Below are positions 55,698 to 63,970 of a stretch of DNA of 64,000 nucleotides, piece by piece; the first letter of the stretch is position 1, and each line of letters opens with the position of its first letter. The DNA is from Shewanella woodyi ATCC 51908 (GTDB taxonomy: Bacteria > Pseudomonadota > Gammaproteobacteria > Enterobacterales > Shewanellaceae). The stretch covers positions 4,588,001 through 4,652,000 of the forward strand of contig NC_010506.1 in NCBI RefSeq assembly GCF_000019525.1, read 5' to 3'. Position numbers and translations under genes: made by a program. A model generated the notes under the pieces. That model did not search any database. It was not told the origin of the DNA and saw nothing but the letters and a program-made list of their open reading frames with translations.

Positions 55698-56216
55698 ATG
55701 GCAAAACCGAGTGTGATAGTCACCATCATCAGCCTTTTTATAGTGTATTCAGCACAAGCAAATGTGATCTATAAATGCATTAAAGGCGAGAAAATTGTAT
55801 TCAGCCAAACTGTCTGTCCAAAAGAGTTCAACCAGCGAAAAATTGAATTTCAATTAGGGATCACTACCGAAACCGATTCTGATAAACGTGAAAAGATAGT
55901 CGATCCAATACATCAGCTCCTCACCGAAGACACTATGCCTAAGAAGCAACAACTTAAGCAGCTCAAGGCTGAGATCTATCGGCTAAATCAAGAAAATAGT
56001 TATTTTGAAATTTTAAGAGCCAATGCATTACAGAAAATAAAACGCAAAAACTATTGGCAAAAGAAAGATACTAAAGATCCCGAATATGTAGCAGAAACGG
56101 CAGAGGTAAACAGCTATTTTAACGATATGGTGGCAGATAATAATAAGATTATCTCTCTGCTCAACACCCGTAAAGATCAGATAATCATGGAGCAAGAAAA
56201 CAAAGAAGCGCAATAA
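55698..56216 (+). CDS. DUF4124-like periplasmic protein
   Basis: 172 aa from ATG 55698; the alternative 55686 has its AGGA too close. Signal peptide (VIVTIISLFIVYSAQA). Residues about 20-45 (NVIYKCIKGEKIVFSQTVCP) have the tyrosine/cysteine pattern of DUF4124 domains. The rest is charged and helical (LKQLKAEIYRLNQENSYFEIL...), probably coiled coil. Function unknown. Convergent with the precursor gene at 56271-56462. Confidence 0.65.
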   Translation: MAKPSVIVTIISLFIVYSAQANVIYKCIKGEKIVFSQTVCPKEFNQRKIEFQLGITTETDSDKREKIVDPIHQLLTEDTMPKKQQLKQLKAEIYRLNQENSYFEILRANALQKIKRKNYWQKKDTKDPEYVAETAEVNSYFNDMVADNNKIISLLNTRKDQIIMEQENKEAQ

Positions 56217-56270
56217 TACCAAGCAGTATTAATTACGCTACTCTTCACTTTAACTATTGTTCACTTCATA

Positions 56271-56462
56271 TTAACCACAATCATTACGTGGTGGTATTTC
56301 ACAAAACTGATGACCAATACAGATCCCATCATCGGCCACACTACCGCCTGATACCGACTCCAATAATGCATCTTCAATAATAGTGACTCTATTATCTTGA
56401 GCTTTGTCAGATTTGGCAGAAGTTTGGCTTACTGTGCTTTCACTATTTATTACTGTTTTCAT
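56271..56462 (-). CDS. Double-glycine leader peptide, divergent precursor E
   Basis: 63 aa from ATG 56462, with AAGGA 7 nt upstream; the longer ORF start at 56486 has no ribosome-binding site. Leader of 40 residues ends IIEDALLESVSGG, clearly related to the leaders at 63589-63906 (LIEEALLENVSGG). The 23-residue core is SVADDGICIGHQFCE... with three cysteines (core positions 8, 14 and 22), a Pro-Pro and a terminal Gly. It sits 2.2 kb from the exporter, separated by the TPR gene. It would be cleaved after Gly-Gly by the C39 domain of the transporter at 58684. The core is different enough to be a distinct product or a signalling peptide. Confidence 0.82.
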   Translation of the reverse strand: MKTVINSESTVSQTSAKSDKAQDNRVTIIEDALLESVSGGSVADDGICIGHQFCEIPPRNDCG

Positions 56463-56831
56463 TTTTCTATCCTTAAATAATATCACTGCCCATTAGCAGT
56501 ATTTTTTCCCTATAACACCCGGTTGATTGCTACCCATCACACTCTCAATGTGTTAACAATAGGTTAACCGCATACCGTTCGAGTCACCAATCTGATACAT
56601 TTTGACATTATAAGTAAGGACGATTTGAGGGCTTTGTAAGGTTGATTATCTTAAAAAAATGGGGGTTGTTAGTAAAATAAACTATTAAAAAACAAGATAA
56701 AAAAATCAAAAGCAACCCATAAGAAAATGGAGAAAACTCAGTCAAAATTGTCCCTAAATAAAGCCTAAGATTGAACAAAAGTTCAACATGAGCCCTGATG
56801 ACAGATGAAAAATTAACAAGGATAAGTCGGT
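56463..56831. other. AT-rich intergenic region
   Basis: About 370 bp between precursor E and the TPR gene (divergent promoters). Very A-rich around 56690-56720. GTTCAACAT near 56780 and AACAAGGA (56816-56823) precede the TPR start. No ORF or clear operator. Confidence 0.5.
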
Positions 56832-58634
56832 ATGTTCAAACATCTTCACTATAGCTTGGTCAGCTATTTAGTGTTTACGCTTGGTCTTCTCTTTAACTCG
56901 GAGGTCTATGGTGAAACCTGTCTAGCCAGTAATAATGAGATTAAAGATACCAGTCAAAAAATCTTAATTTGCCAACAGCAACTCAATGACATTGCCCATG
57001 ATTCTGATGACTACTACACCCTCTCACTTTCCCTTGCAAAGCTATACCAACAAACTGGGGATCTCAACTCGGCTAGAAATATGCTCAGCCAAGTACTCAG
57101 TGAATATAGTAAAATTAGTGAAATCGAACAGATCAAAGTAAATAGACAGATGGGAGTTATCTATTTTCATCAGCGGGTATATGAGCAGGCCTTTAATGCT
57201 TTTGAGCAAGCACTCAGTTTATCGATAAAACTAAAGAACAGCTCATTTATTGCACTTGGCTATAATGATCTGGCCAATATTTACCATATCTATGGCGATC
57301 TTGAAACCAGCACCAGCTTGCTCTTAAAAAGCTATGACATCCATACAGCTGAAAATAATGAACTGGGCCAAGCCAGCGTTCTCAATAATTTAGGCTCTGT
57401 CTATAAAGATAAAGGCGATTACAATGAAGCTATCGTCTCCTACCGAAATGCTTATACCATCTACACTCGATTAGGCCGTGAGGTGCAAGCCGCCCTTACT
57501 CTTTCCAATTTAGGTGAAACCTTTCAGTTAAACGGTGATCCAGACAAAGCCATCGAACTGTTAACTCAATCCGTTGATAGCCTGAAACAGCTCAACTCTT
57601 TTAGGTTTTTAGCTGAGATCTATATTTTACTCGCTGAGATATCAGTCAACAGTGTGTCAACTGAGCAAGCACAATATTGGTTAAACCAATCCAGACTCAC
57701 AACCAATTTGATTCAATCCTCAGAGAAGAACCCCAAGTACTGGTTCGTTCAAGGCCTAATATGGGAGAAGAGAGATCAACTCGATAAAGCCGCCGAAAAC
57801 TATGAAAAGGCTTTCGAACAGGTCAATCAACACAAGGAATATCCATTTCAGAAGCAACTTTACACGGCGATGGCCGAGCTTAGTGAACAAGTTGAAGATT
57901 ATGAAGCATCGAGTAAGTACTGGCGTATCTATGCCGATACTCTCAACTCACAACTGACATTGAAGAACACCATACATTCGAAGAATATCCGCAGCACCTT
58001 TACCTTTGAAGCTGGTGACTCATCGAACTTAGAAGTCGGTAAAATCTCTACTCTTATCTTAGTGACACTAATTATTTCAATCTCTTGCTATATCTTCATT
58101 ATCAGACGAAATAGGGGCATTCACAGAGCAAGCAAAGAGAACATTGAGCAATCGGAGATAACATCCACAGTACCAGAGCTGGAGACTCCTGCCACTGAGT
58201 CAGTAACAAAGCAAAGATCACCAAGCTCTCCTCCTTCAACATCTAGCTTAAGTGAGAGTGAACAGGCGGAACAGATCAGACTTCAACTAGTAGAGTTAAT
58301 GCACTTAGCCCTACAGATGTGGGAGGAGTCAACTCAAACAGGTAAGCTAGAACTCGCCCAACAGAGTAAAATTTGGAGTGTCGGTATTGATGATGGCCGT
58401 ATAAGAGCTAGAGCCATGGAGCGTTATTTTGGCCTCAATACCCTACCACAAAAACCCAGATGGCGCTCAGTAGTGCGCACCTGTAACTACGTATTGCAAA
58501 AGTGCGAAGGGAAAAGTCTCTACCGAGAGGAGTTAGAGACTAATTTAAAAACCTTTCAGAATAATATTAAAAGAAAGGCGATCATTGACAGCAAAAACCC
58601 GAGCAGTGACGAAGATAGTTGTACAGAGCATTAA
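56832..58634 (+). CDS. Membrane TPR protein with C-terminal helical domain
   Basis: 600 aa. N-terminal signal (LVSYLVFTLGLLFNSEVYG), then at least six tetratricopeptide repeats (about 55-380; for example AFNAFEQALSLSIKLKNSSFIALGYNDLANIYH), one membrane helix (ISTLILVTLIISISCYIFII) near 398-417, and a cytoplasmic part with a Ser/Pro-rich linker and a conserved-looking domain from about 475 (LVELMHLALQMWEESTQ...WRSVVRTCNYVLQKCEG). I do not recognise a named family for this tail, though similar tails occur on TPR proteins of Vibrio/Shewanella. Placed convergently to the exporter operon and divergently to precursor E, it may sense peptides in the periplasm and signal inward (inference). Confidence 0.75.
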   Translation: MFKHLHYSLVSYLVFTLGLLFNSEVYGETCLASNNEIKDTSQKILICQQQLNDIAHDSDDYYTLSLSLAKLYQQTGDLNSARNMLSQVLSEYSKISEIEQIKVNRQMGVIYFHQRVYEQAFNAFEQALSLSIKLKNSSFIALGYNDLANIYHIYGDLETSTSLLLKSYDIHTAENNELGQASVLNNLGSVYKDKGDYNEAIVSYRNAYTIYTRLGREVQAALTLSNLGETFQLNGDPDKAIELLTQSVDSLKQLNSFRFLAEIYILLAEISVNSVSTEQAQYWLNQSRLTTNLIQSSEKNPKYWFVQGLIWEKRDQLDKAAENYEKAFEQVNQHKEYPFQKQLYTAMAELSEQVEDYEASSKYWRIYADTLNSQLTLKNTIHSKNIRSTFTFEAGDSSNLEVGKISTLILVTLIISISCYIFIIRRNRGIHRASKENIEQSEITSTVPELETPATESVTKQRSPSSPPSTSSLSESEQAEQIRLQLVELMHLALQMWEESTQTGKLELAQQSKIWSVGIDDGRIRARAMERYFGLNTLPQKPRWRSVVRTCNYVLQKCEGKSLYREELETNLKTFQNNIKRKAIIDSKNPSSDEDSCTEH

Positions 58635-58657
58635 CAGGTAGCCATGCTACCTGTTAA
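58631..58657. terminator. Convergent hairpin between the TPR gene and the exporter gene
   Basis: TTAACAGGTAGC-CAT-GCTACCTGTTAA, perfect 12-bp stem, overlapping the TPR stop codon. Likely bidirectional. Confidence 0.75.
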
Positions 58658-58683
58658 TGCCGTACAGAGTATCGAACTAAAGC

Positions 58684-60864
58684 TTACCTTGCACTAGAGG
58701 CTACTGGCATCGTATGAGTGGGAAGGTTATCGACTCTTCTGGCTTTGCCATAATCCTCTTTGTTCACCTCGATACACTCACCTTTAACAAACTTAATAAT
58801 GCGATCAGCTGACATGATTGTTTGCGGTCTGTGGGCAATCATCACCCGAGTGATATTCAGCTTACGTATCGAGTTATTCACGTGTTGCTCAGCATGAAGA
58901 TCCAAACTCGATGTCGCTTCATCTAAAAAGAGGATCTTAGGACGTTTATAGAGCGCTCTAGCCAAGAGTAAGCGCTGAACTTGTCCTCCAGAAAGTGATG
59001 ACCCCATATCGCCAATCAGTGAGCGGTAACCCATAGGTAGCATCAAAATATCTTTATGGATCCCAGCTAACTGCGCACACTCCTCCGCCCAACTTTTATC
59101 AGGGTCTTGACTGAAGAAGCTAATATTCTCCATGATAGTCCCCGATAAGAGCTGGTCATTTTGTAGCACGCTGGCAATCTGATTTCTGAAATTTAGCAAA
59201 CCTGTCTTTCTGATATCTTGACCATCAACCATCACAGCACCTGAGGTAGGCTTCAGTAGTCCTAGCATCACTTTCATCAGGGTACTCTTGCCACAACCCG
59301 ATGGCCCGACAATCGCCACGGACTCTCCTGGGCTAACAGTGAGATTAATCTCACTGAGTACATCGGGGTCTTCATCTGAGTAGCTAAAGCAGATCTTATT
59401 CATCTTCAAAGAGCCTGTTACTTCAAACTCCTCATCCAACTCACCTAGATCAGCCTCCTCTTTGGTCAAGGTAATATCACCAAGACGCTCCAGATGAAGA
59501 GAGCACATCTTAAATTCGATATACTTATCGATAAGGTTACTTATCTTCTGTTCAAACTGAGTCTTGTAGGAAACGAAGGCGAGTAACATACCTACCGTGA
59601 GCAGGTTCTCCATCACCATGGATGCACCAAAGTAGATAACCAGAATATTCTCCAAACCGAAGATCAGCATACTTGTCCAGCTAAAGAGCACTCGCAGACG
59701 CTCCACCTTTATCGAGGTATTGGCGGTGTCCACGTTATAGTTATCAAATAGATTGAGTCTATCGCTCTCCTTAGTAAACAGCTTAATACTCTGGATCCCT
59801 CTGACCGATTCCATAAAGTTACTGTCTTTCTTCGCAGTACAAACAATATTCTCTCGGCTAACGCTTCTGAGCTTCTTATAGGAGATAGAGCGAACAATCA
59901 GATATAGCGCAGAGGCCGATAGCACCAACAACATCAGATCGACACTGTAGATATACATCATCACCAAAAGTCCGATAACGATTAGCCCGTCGACTAGACT
60001 CTCAATTAATGTGGTCGTTAACAGATTTTTTAGGGAGTCTAAAGATCGAAAACGTGAAACAACATCCCCTATATGACGCTTCTCAAAAAAGTCCATTGGC
60101 AACTTAAACAGATGCCGCACTAAATTAGAGTTCATCTGCAGGGAGAGTTGATTACCTAATAGCATGATAACCAAAGAGCGCAACGCAGTAGAGAGGGCTT
60201 GCAACAGGAGTACGCCACCAAAACCGAAAGCTAAAATATTCATCAAACTGTAGTCGTTGGAGATAAGCACATCATCCACAGTTAGCTGCATATAGATGGG
60301 CGTAACTAAGATAAACGCCTGCAACAACATAGAAAATAGAAAAACAGTTAATAGGGAGCGCTTCCAACCCACAAGATTAGACCAGAAAGATGAGAGAGTG
60401 GCTTTAGGTGGCTCCTCCTGAGCCGTAAAGCTTCCCGAAGGGGTAAACTCCATCGCAACACCCGTAAAGCTCGATGAGAGCTCCTCTTTAGTGCAAATTC
60501 GCTCTCCCAAAGCAGGGTCATGAAGATGATAACGGTTACCCGACACCTTCTTTAACACAACGAAATGATCCATGTTCCAATGCAAAATACAGGGTGTTTT
60601 GAGCTGGTGAACGGAATCGATATCACACTTAAGCGCCCTGTGGGTTAAGCCAACTTTGGATGCAATCTCTGTCATCCCCTTTAGTGTCGAGCCCTTCATC
60701 GACACCCTATGAAGCTGGCGCAACTGAAACATGTCGGTATTGTGGCCATAGTAACTGGCAATCATCGCCATACAGGCCAAGCCACACTCTGCCGATTCAG
60801 TCTGCTGAATAACCGGTAATTGATTCCCGCCTGAAAAATTTATTCTATCGATAAGAGATGGCAT
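58684..60864 (-). CDS. Peptidase C39-containing ABC exporter (PCAT)
   Basis: 726 aa, the full size for a peptidase-containing transporter. C39 domain at residues about 15-140 with triad Cys27 (SAECGLACMAMI), His100 (MDHFVVL) and Asp116 (HDPALG). A membrane domain with six helices spans about 165-440, followed by the nucleotide-binding domain: Walker A GPSGCGKST, signature SLSGGQVQRLL, Walker B ILFLDEATSSLD. The protease would cut precursors after their Gly-Gly and the pump would export the core. The start codon abuts the stop of the HlyD gene, so both are coupled. No TolC gene is here; the general one may serve. All catalytic residues are intact. Confidence 0.94.
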   Translation of the reverse strand: MPSLIDRINFSGGNQLPVIQQTESAECGLACMAMIASYYGHNTDMFQLRQLHRVSMKGSTLKGMTEIASKVGLTHRALKCDIDSVHQLKTPCILHWNMDHFVVLKKVSGNRYHLHDPALGERICTKEELSSSFTGVAMEFTPSGSFTAQEEPPKATLSSFWSNLVGWKRSLLTVFLFSMLLQAFILVTPIYMQLTVDDVLISNDYSLMNILAFGFGGVLLLQALSTALRSLVIMLLGNQLSLQMNSNLVRHLFKLPMDFFEKRHIGDVVSRFRSLDSLKNLLTTTLIESLVDGLIVIGLLVMMYIYSVDLMLLVLSASALYLIVRSISYKKLRSVSRENIVCTAKKDSNFMESVRGIQSIKLFTKESDRLNLFDNYNVDTANTSIKVERLRVLFSWTSMLIFGLENILVIYFGASMVMENLLTVGMLLAFVSYKTQFEQKISNLIDKYIEFKMCSLHLERLGDITLTKEEADLGELDEEFEVTGSLKMNKICFSYSDEDPDVLSEINLTVSPGESVAIVGPSGCGKSTLMKVMLGLLKPTSGAVMVDGQDIRKTGLLNFRNQIASVLQNDQLLSGTIMENISFFSQDPDKSWAEECAQLAGIHKDILMLPMGYRSLIGDMGSSLSGGQVQRLLLARALYKRPKILFLDEATSSLDLHAEQHVNNSIRKLNITRVMIAHRPQTIMSADRIIKFVKGECIEVNKEDYGKARRVDNLPTHTMPVASSAR

Positions 60865-62124
60865 CTATCTGTTCCTCAAGCTATAAATTGGTTCTAAGAT
60901 CCATTGAACTAAGCTACGATTTTCCAGTTTCACACTGGCTTCAAGCTCCATACCGACGCCTAAAGTTAGCTCCTCACCTTGCGCGCTCACCGATTGTGAA
61001 TCTAACCCTACGATCACCTTATAAACCGCCCCTGTTAGCTCAACACTGGTCTCTAACTCCTCTGGAAGGGAGATCACTTTAGAGACACTCAGCACTCTGC
61101 CGCTATGTAGACCAAAGTGCTGGTAGGGGAAAGCGCTATAGCGCATCGAAACCTCCTGTTCAGGCTTAATAAAACCTATCGAGGTTGCGGGTACATACAA
61201 CTCAGCTTGTAGCTTAGAGCCCTCAGGGATCAGGCTTACCATAGTGTTTCCTGGACGCACAAATTCACCAACATGAGTCAGTTGGCTGCCTATCACCCCA
61301 GTTAATGGCGCATAGATCCGGTAATCGATATTGGATGAGACCTCTGTGATCCTCTGTTTATTTTCAATCAAATTACGTTTGAGGCGATTATGCTTCTCTT
61401 TGAATATTCCAGGCTTAAGCTCTAACTCGTTTGATAACTCTGCTAACAGAGATTGTGTTGAATTAAGCTTCATTAACAGATCATTACGCTTAGACTGAAG
61501 TGCTAGATGATCCTCAATCACTTTATCTAGCTGAGCCTGATTTGTATGACCTGCTTTTAACAGCTTTTCATTACGAGCCAAACCCGCCCCAGAAAGCTCC
61601 ACCCTTTGATCGTATATCGCTAACTGCGCATTTATCTGCTCAATCTCTGTGGTTTTCGATAAGATTTTGCTTTTAATAAGCGCCAACTCAAGACCCGACG
61701 CCTCCTCAGCAATCTTAAGATCTCGTTCTAAAGAGGACTGAAGCTCCATCTGCTGAATCAAGATCGTTTGGTCTAAATTCTGATCAAATGAGCTGTGCCT
61801 ATCAGTGGAGATAACATAAAGAAGGTCGCCTTTAGTGACGGAATCCCCCTGCTTTACCATCTGCTCAATAATCTGTCCTTCCCGTCTTGCACTTACCTTG
61901 ACTAGCCCCTTGTCGACGGTGATCACACCAAATACATCTGCGTACTTGGTATAAGTTCCAACAAAGAGAAAAACCAATAAACCAGAGACAACCAAAAACA
62001 TTAATATGGCTATCCATTGATATTCTTTAGGCTGTCTTAGAAAAACGGTCCCTAGAGAGTTGCTATCACCTCTCTCTAAAACCTCTTTTCTAAATAGCTG
62101 TTTAGATGGACTTGGCTCTTCCAT
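60865..62124 (-). CDS. HlyD-family membrane fusion protein
   Basis: 419 aa. Short cytoplasmic N-terminus (GDSNSLGTVFLRQPKEYQ), one membrane helix (WIAILMFLVVSGLLVFLFVG), lipoyl half-motif (VKVSARREGQIIEQMVKQGD), a long alpha-helical hairpin (about 115-265) and a beta-barrel (IYAPLTGVIGSQLTHVGEFV). It bridges the PCAT exporter and an outer-membrane TolC-like channel, as in colicin V (CvaA) systems. AGGAGG lies 5 nt before the start. Confidence 0.92.
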   Translation of the reverse strand: MEEPSPSKQLFRKEVLERGDSNSLGTVFLRQPKEYQWIAILMFLVVSGLLVFLFVGTYTKYADVFGVITVDKGLVKVSARREGQIIEQMVKQGDSVTKGDLLYVISTDRHSSFDQNLDQTILIQQMELQSSLERDLKIAEEASGLELALIKSKILSKTTEIEQINAQLAIYDQRVELSGAGLARNEKLLKAGHTNQAQLDKVIEDHLALQSKRNDLLMKLNSTQSLLAELSNELELKPGIFKEKHNRLKRNLIENKQRITEVSSNIDYRIYAPLTGVIGSQLTHVGEFVRPGNTMVSLIPEGSKLQAELYVPATSIGFIKPEQEVSMRYSAFPYQHFGLHSGRVLSVSKVISLPEELETSVELTGAVYKVIVGLDSQSVSAQGEELTLGVGMELEASVKLENRSLVQWILEPIYSLRNR

Positions 62125-62153
62125 GACAGGCCTCCTTTAATCCTATGTATAAA

Positions 62154-62717
62154 TTAAGCCGCATCAGAGAGCTCGGCGCTGCGGCGAGCCAACTCCAGCT
62201 GTAATGACTCACTTCGTTTAAGCTCAGTATTTAATGCCATCTCACATAAGCTCTTAGAGGTATAAAGCTGCGGGTACTGCTTATACCAACGCATAAATAC
62301 CTGCTCGCCTAACTGGTCGTAGATAAACTCATACTGCCAACGCTTCTTCTCCATCAATGCAGTTTTACGCTCAGCGACAGAGAGCCCTTTAAGTTCGCTC
62401 TCAGCCATGGCAATCTCATCAGCGGTCATTGGTGAATGATGGATATAGCCACCAAAATACTCCTTACAGAACTGACCATAGTCACGGGTAAACAGCATAA
62501 AGTTATGCCACATCTCATCGAGCACCACGAGTGCACTGTCTATCACAACGGCCTTATTCACTGACTTTTGAGTTTCTGACGCCATCCAAAGCCAACGCTT
62601 AACATCTTCAAATATCTCAACCGCTTCTGATTCTTTAACACCATATAGCTTGATAAATCTATCGGTCACATCAGTATTCTGATAAGCGAGTACCGCTTCT
62701 AAACTTGAATTATTCAT
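62154..62717 (-). CDS. GRDP-like (DUF1399-like) protein, paralogue 1
   Basis: 187 aa, soluble, no signal peptide, so it acts in the cytoplasm. Central motif LDEMWHNFMLFTRDYGQFC followed by FGGYIHHSP (Asp67, His71, Cys84, His93, His94) matches the pattern of the glycine-rich-domain-protein-like family (PF07173, formerly DUF1399). Conserved Asp, His and Cys residues could bind a metal. The C-terminal half has KKRWQYEFIYDQLGEQVFMRWYKQYP. It shares most of these motifs with the 62957-63520 gene. It lies between precursor D and the HlyD gene, with GGAGG 6 nt upstream. A role in peptide maturation, immunity or chaperoning is inferred only from position. Confidence 0.75.
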   Translation of the reverse strand: MNNSSLEAVLAYQNTDVTDRFIKLYGVKESEAVEIFEDVKRWLWMASETQKSVNKAVVIDSALVVLDEMWHNFMLFTRDYGQFCKEYFGGYIHHSPMTADEIAMAESELKGLSVAERKTALMEKKRWQYEFIYDQLGEQVFMRWYKQYPQLYTSKSLCEMALNTELKRSESLQLELARRSAELSDAA

Positions 62718-62747
62718 ATTGCCTCCAAATGAGTGAAATAGGATGAA

Positions 62748-62915
62748 TTACACCGAAATACACAGATCTAATTCGGGATAACAAAAACCTGGTAAACAGG
62801 GTTCAGAGCAAAAAGAGGCGGAGCGACCACCAGCAACATTTATCAGTAGCTGCTCCTCAATTAATTCAAACTTTTCATCGTTTGCTTGCTGGTGATCTAT
62901 CTTATTTTTGTCCAT
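62748..62915 (-). CDS. Cys-rich double-glycine precursor peptide D
   Basis: 55 aa. ATG at 62915 with AAGGAGA 6 nt upstream. Leader of 30 residues (MDKNKIDHQQ...ELIEEQLLINVAGG). Core of 25 residues starting RSASFCSEPCLPGFC with four cysteines at core positions 6, 10, 15 and 22. It shares the leader pattern and the first Cys-x3-Cys with the tandem precursors but has prolines and a longer C-terminal spacing. It sits between the two GRDP-like genes on the same strand. Confidence 0.88.
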   Translation of the reverse strand: MDKNKIDHQQANDEKFELIEEQLLINVAGGRSASFCSEPCLPGFCYPELDLCISV

Positions 62916-62956
62916 GATAATCTCCTTAATTGGAACAATGACTAACAGCCTTAAAC

Positions 62957-63520
62957 CTAAACACCTTTCTGAGTGAATTGAGCCAGTTCAGGAATCAATA
63001 CCACCTCTTTATTCACTAGTTTTTGATGCTCCAAAGCTAAATTTAATAGAGTATTCGGGGTATATTTCTTGGGGTACTCCTTATACCAGAGCAGAAACTC
63101 CTCTTTTCCTAACTGGTCATACACAAACTCATATTGCCAACGCTTCTTGGCCAACATCTCCTGAGCAAAGACTTGAGGCTCTTTCCCTTGCATAGAGTCT
63201 TTTAACTCTTTTTCCATCGCCTTTGTGGTTGGCATATGGTGAATATAGTGACCAAAAAATCGTTTACAAAAACTTAGATAGTCATTAGAGAAAAGAATAA
63301 AGTTGTGCCACATCTCATCGATCACTAAAAGAGGAGTGTCAATAGACAGCTTGACATCAAGCCCCAATTGGCGCCTTTGATAGCAGAGCCAAAGCCATTT
63401 CTTAGCACTATTAAAAATCACGCTTGTGGCCGCTTCATCAGTGCCATAGATATTCATAAAGCGTTTTTCAACCGCTGGATTACTGTAGGCAAGTACCTCA
63501 CTTAGCGTTGTTTTATCCAT
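62957..63520 (-). CDS. GRDP-like (DUF1399-like) protein, paralogue 2
   Basis: 187 aa from ATG 63520, where AAGGAG ends 6 nt upstream; the upstream in-frame ATG at 63559 would add 13 residues through an intercistronic hairpin. Motif VIDEMWHNFILFSNDYLSFC (Asp68, His72, Cys85) and FGHYIHHMP (His94, His95), then KKRWQYEFVYDQLGKEEFLLWYKEYP. It is the same length as paralogue 1 and aligns along its whole length, so the two arose by duplication. The positions of His, Asp and Cys are identical in both. It is directly downstream of the tandem precursor array. Confidence 0.75.
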   Translation of the reverse strand: MDKTTLSEVLAYSNPAVEKRFMNIYGTDEAATSVIFNSAKKWLWLCYQRRQLGLDVKLSIDTPLLVIDEMWHNFILFSNDYLSFCKRFFGHYIHHMPTTKAMEKELKDSMQGKEPQVFAQEMLAKKRWQYEFVYDQLGKEEFLLWYKEYPKKYTPNTLLNLALEHQKLVNKEVVLIPELAQFTQKGV

Positions 63521-63543
63521 GGTATATCTCCTTATCAGACTGG

Positions 63544-63572
63544 ATGCCCGGAACAACAAACACTCCGGGCAT
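63544..63572 (-). other. Intercistronic hairpin after the precursor array
   Basis: ATGCCCGGA (63544-63552) pairs with TCCGGGCAT (63564-63572), 11-nt loop. No U tract. Placed after the last precursor and before paralogue 2, it could lower downstream expression or stabilise the precursor mRNA, giving more peptide than protein. Confidence 0.65.
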
Positions 63573-63588
63573 TAGCCTTGGACTTTAT

Positions 63589-63717
63589 TTAGTCATCGAA
63601 ACAAATTGATAGACAAAACTCAAAGCAAAGCTCAACGCAAAATGCTTGCTCGCGTCCACCAGATACATTTTCTAACAGTGCTTCTTCAATTAGTTCAACT
63701 TTGTTATTTGTGTTCAT
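63589..63717 (-). CDS. Cys-rich double-glycine precursor peptide A
   Basis: 42 aa. ATG at 63717 with AAGGA 7 nt upstream. Leader of 21 residues, MNTNNKVELIEEALLENVSGG split at Gly-Gly. Core of 21 residues: REQAFCVELC followed by FEFCLSICFDD. Cysteines at core positions 6, 10, 14 and 18 are exactly four residues apart, and the core ends in two aspartates. It differs from peptide B at only three residues. Too short for default gene calling. Confidence 0.93.
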   Translation of the reverse strand: MNTNNKVELIEEALLENVSGGREQAFCVELCFEFCLSICFDD

Positions 63718-63777
63718 GGATAAATCCTTTTTAAATTATTGTTTAAATGTGTTATTCGATTAAAAGCTAAGTTTTAT

Positions 63778-63906
63778 TTAGTCGTCAAAACAGATAGACA
63801 GACAAAACTCAAAACAAAGCTCGAAACAAAATGCTTCTTCACGGCCACCAGATACGTTCTCTAACAGTGCTTCTTCAATTAGTTCAATCTTGTTATTTGT
63901 ATTCAT
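63778..63906 (-). CDS. Cys-rich double-glycine precursor peptide B
   Basis: 42 aa. ATG at 63906 with AAGGA 7 nt upstream. Leader MNTNNKIELIEEALLENVSG-G, core REEAFCFELC then FEFCLSICFDD. Same four-residue cysteine spacing as peptide A. Intergenic spacing between A and B is 60 nt and AT-rich. The DNA sequences of A and B are also close, showing recent tandem duplication. Confidence 0.93.
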   Translation of the reverse strand: MNTNNKIELIEEALLENVSGGREEAFCFELCFEFCLSICFDD

Positions 63907-63970
63907 GGGTAAATCCTTTTTAATTTATTGATTAATTCAATTTATAACTTGGTATAAACTTAAGTGCTAT

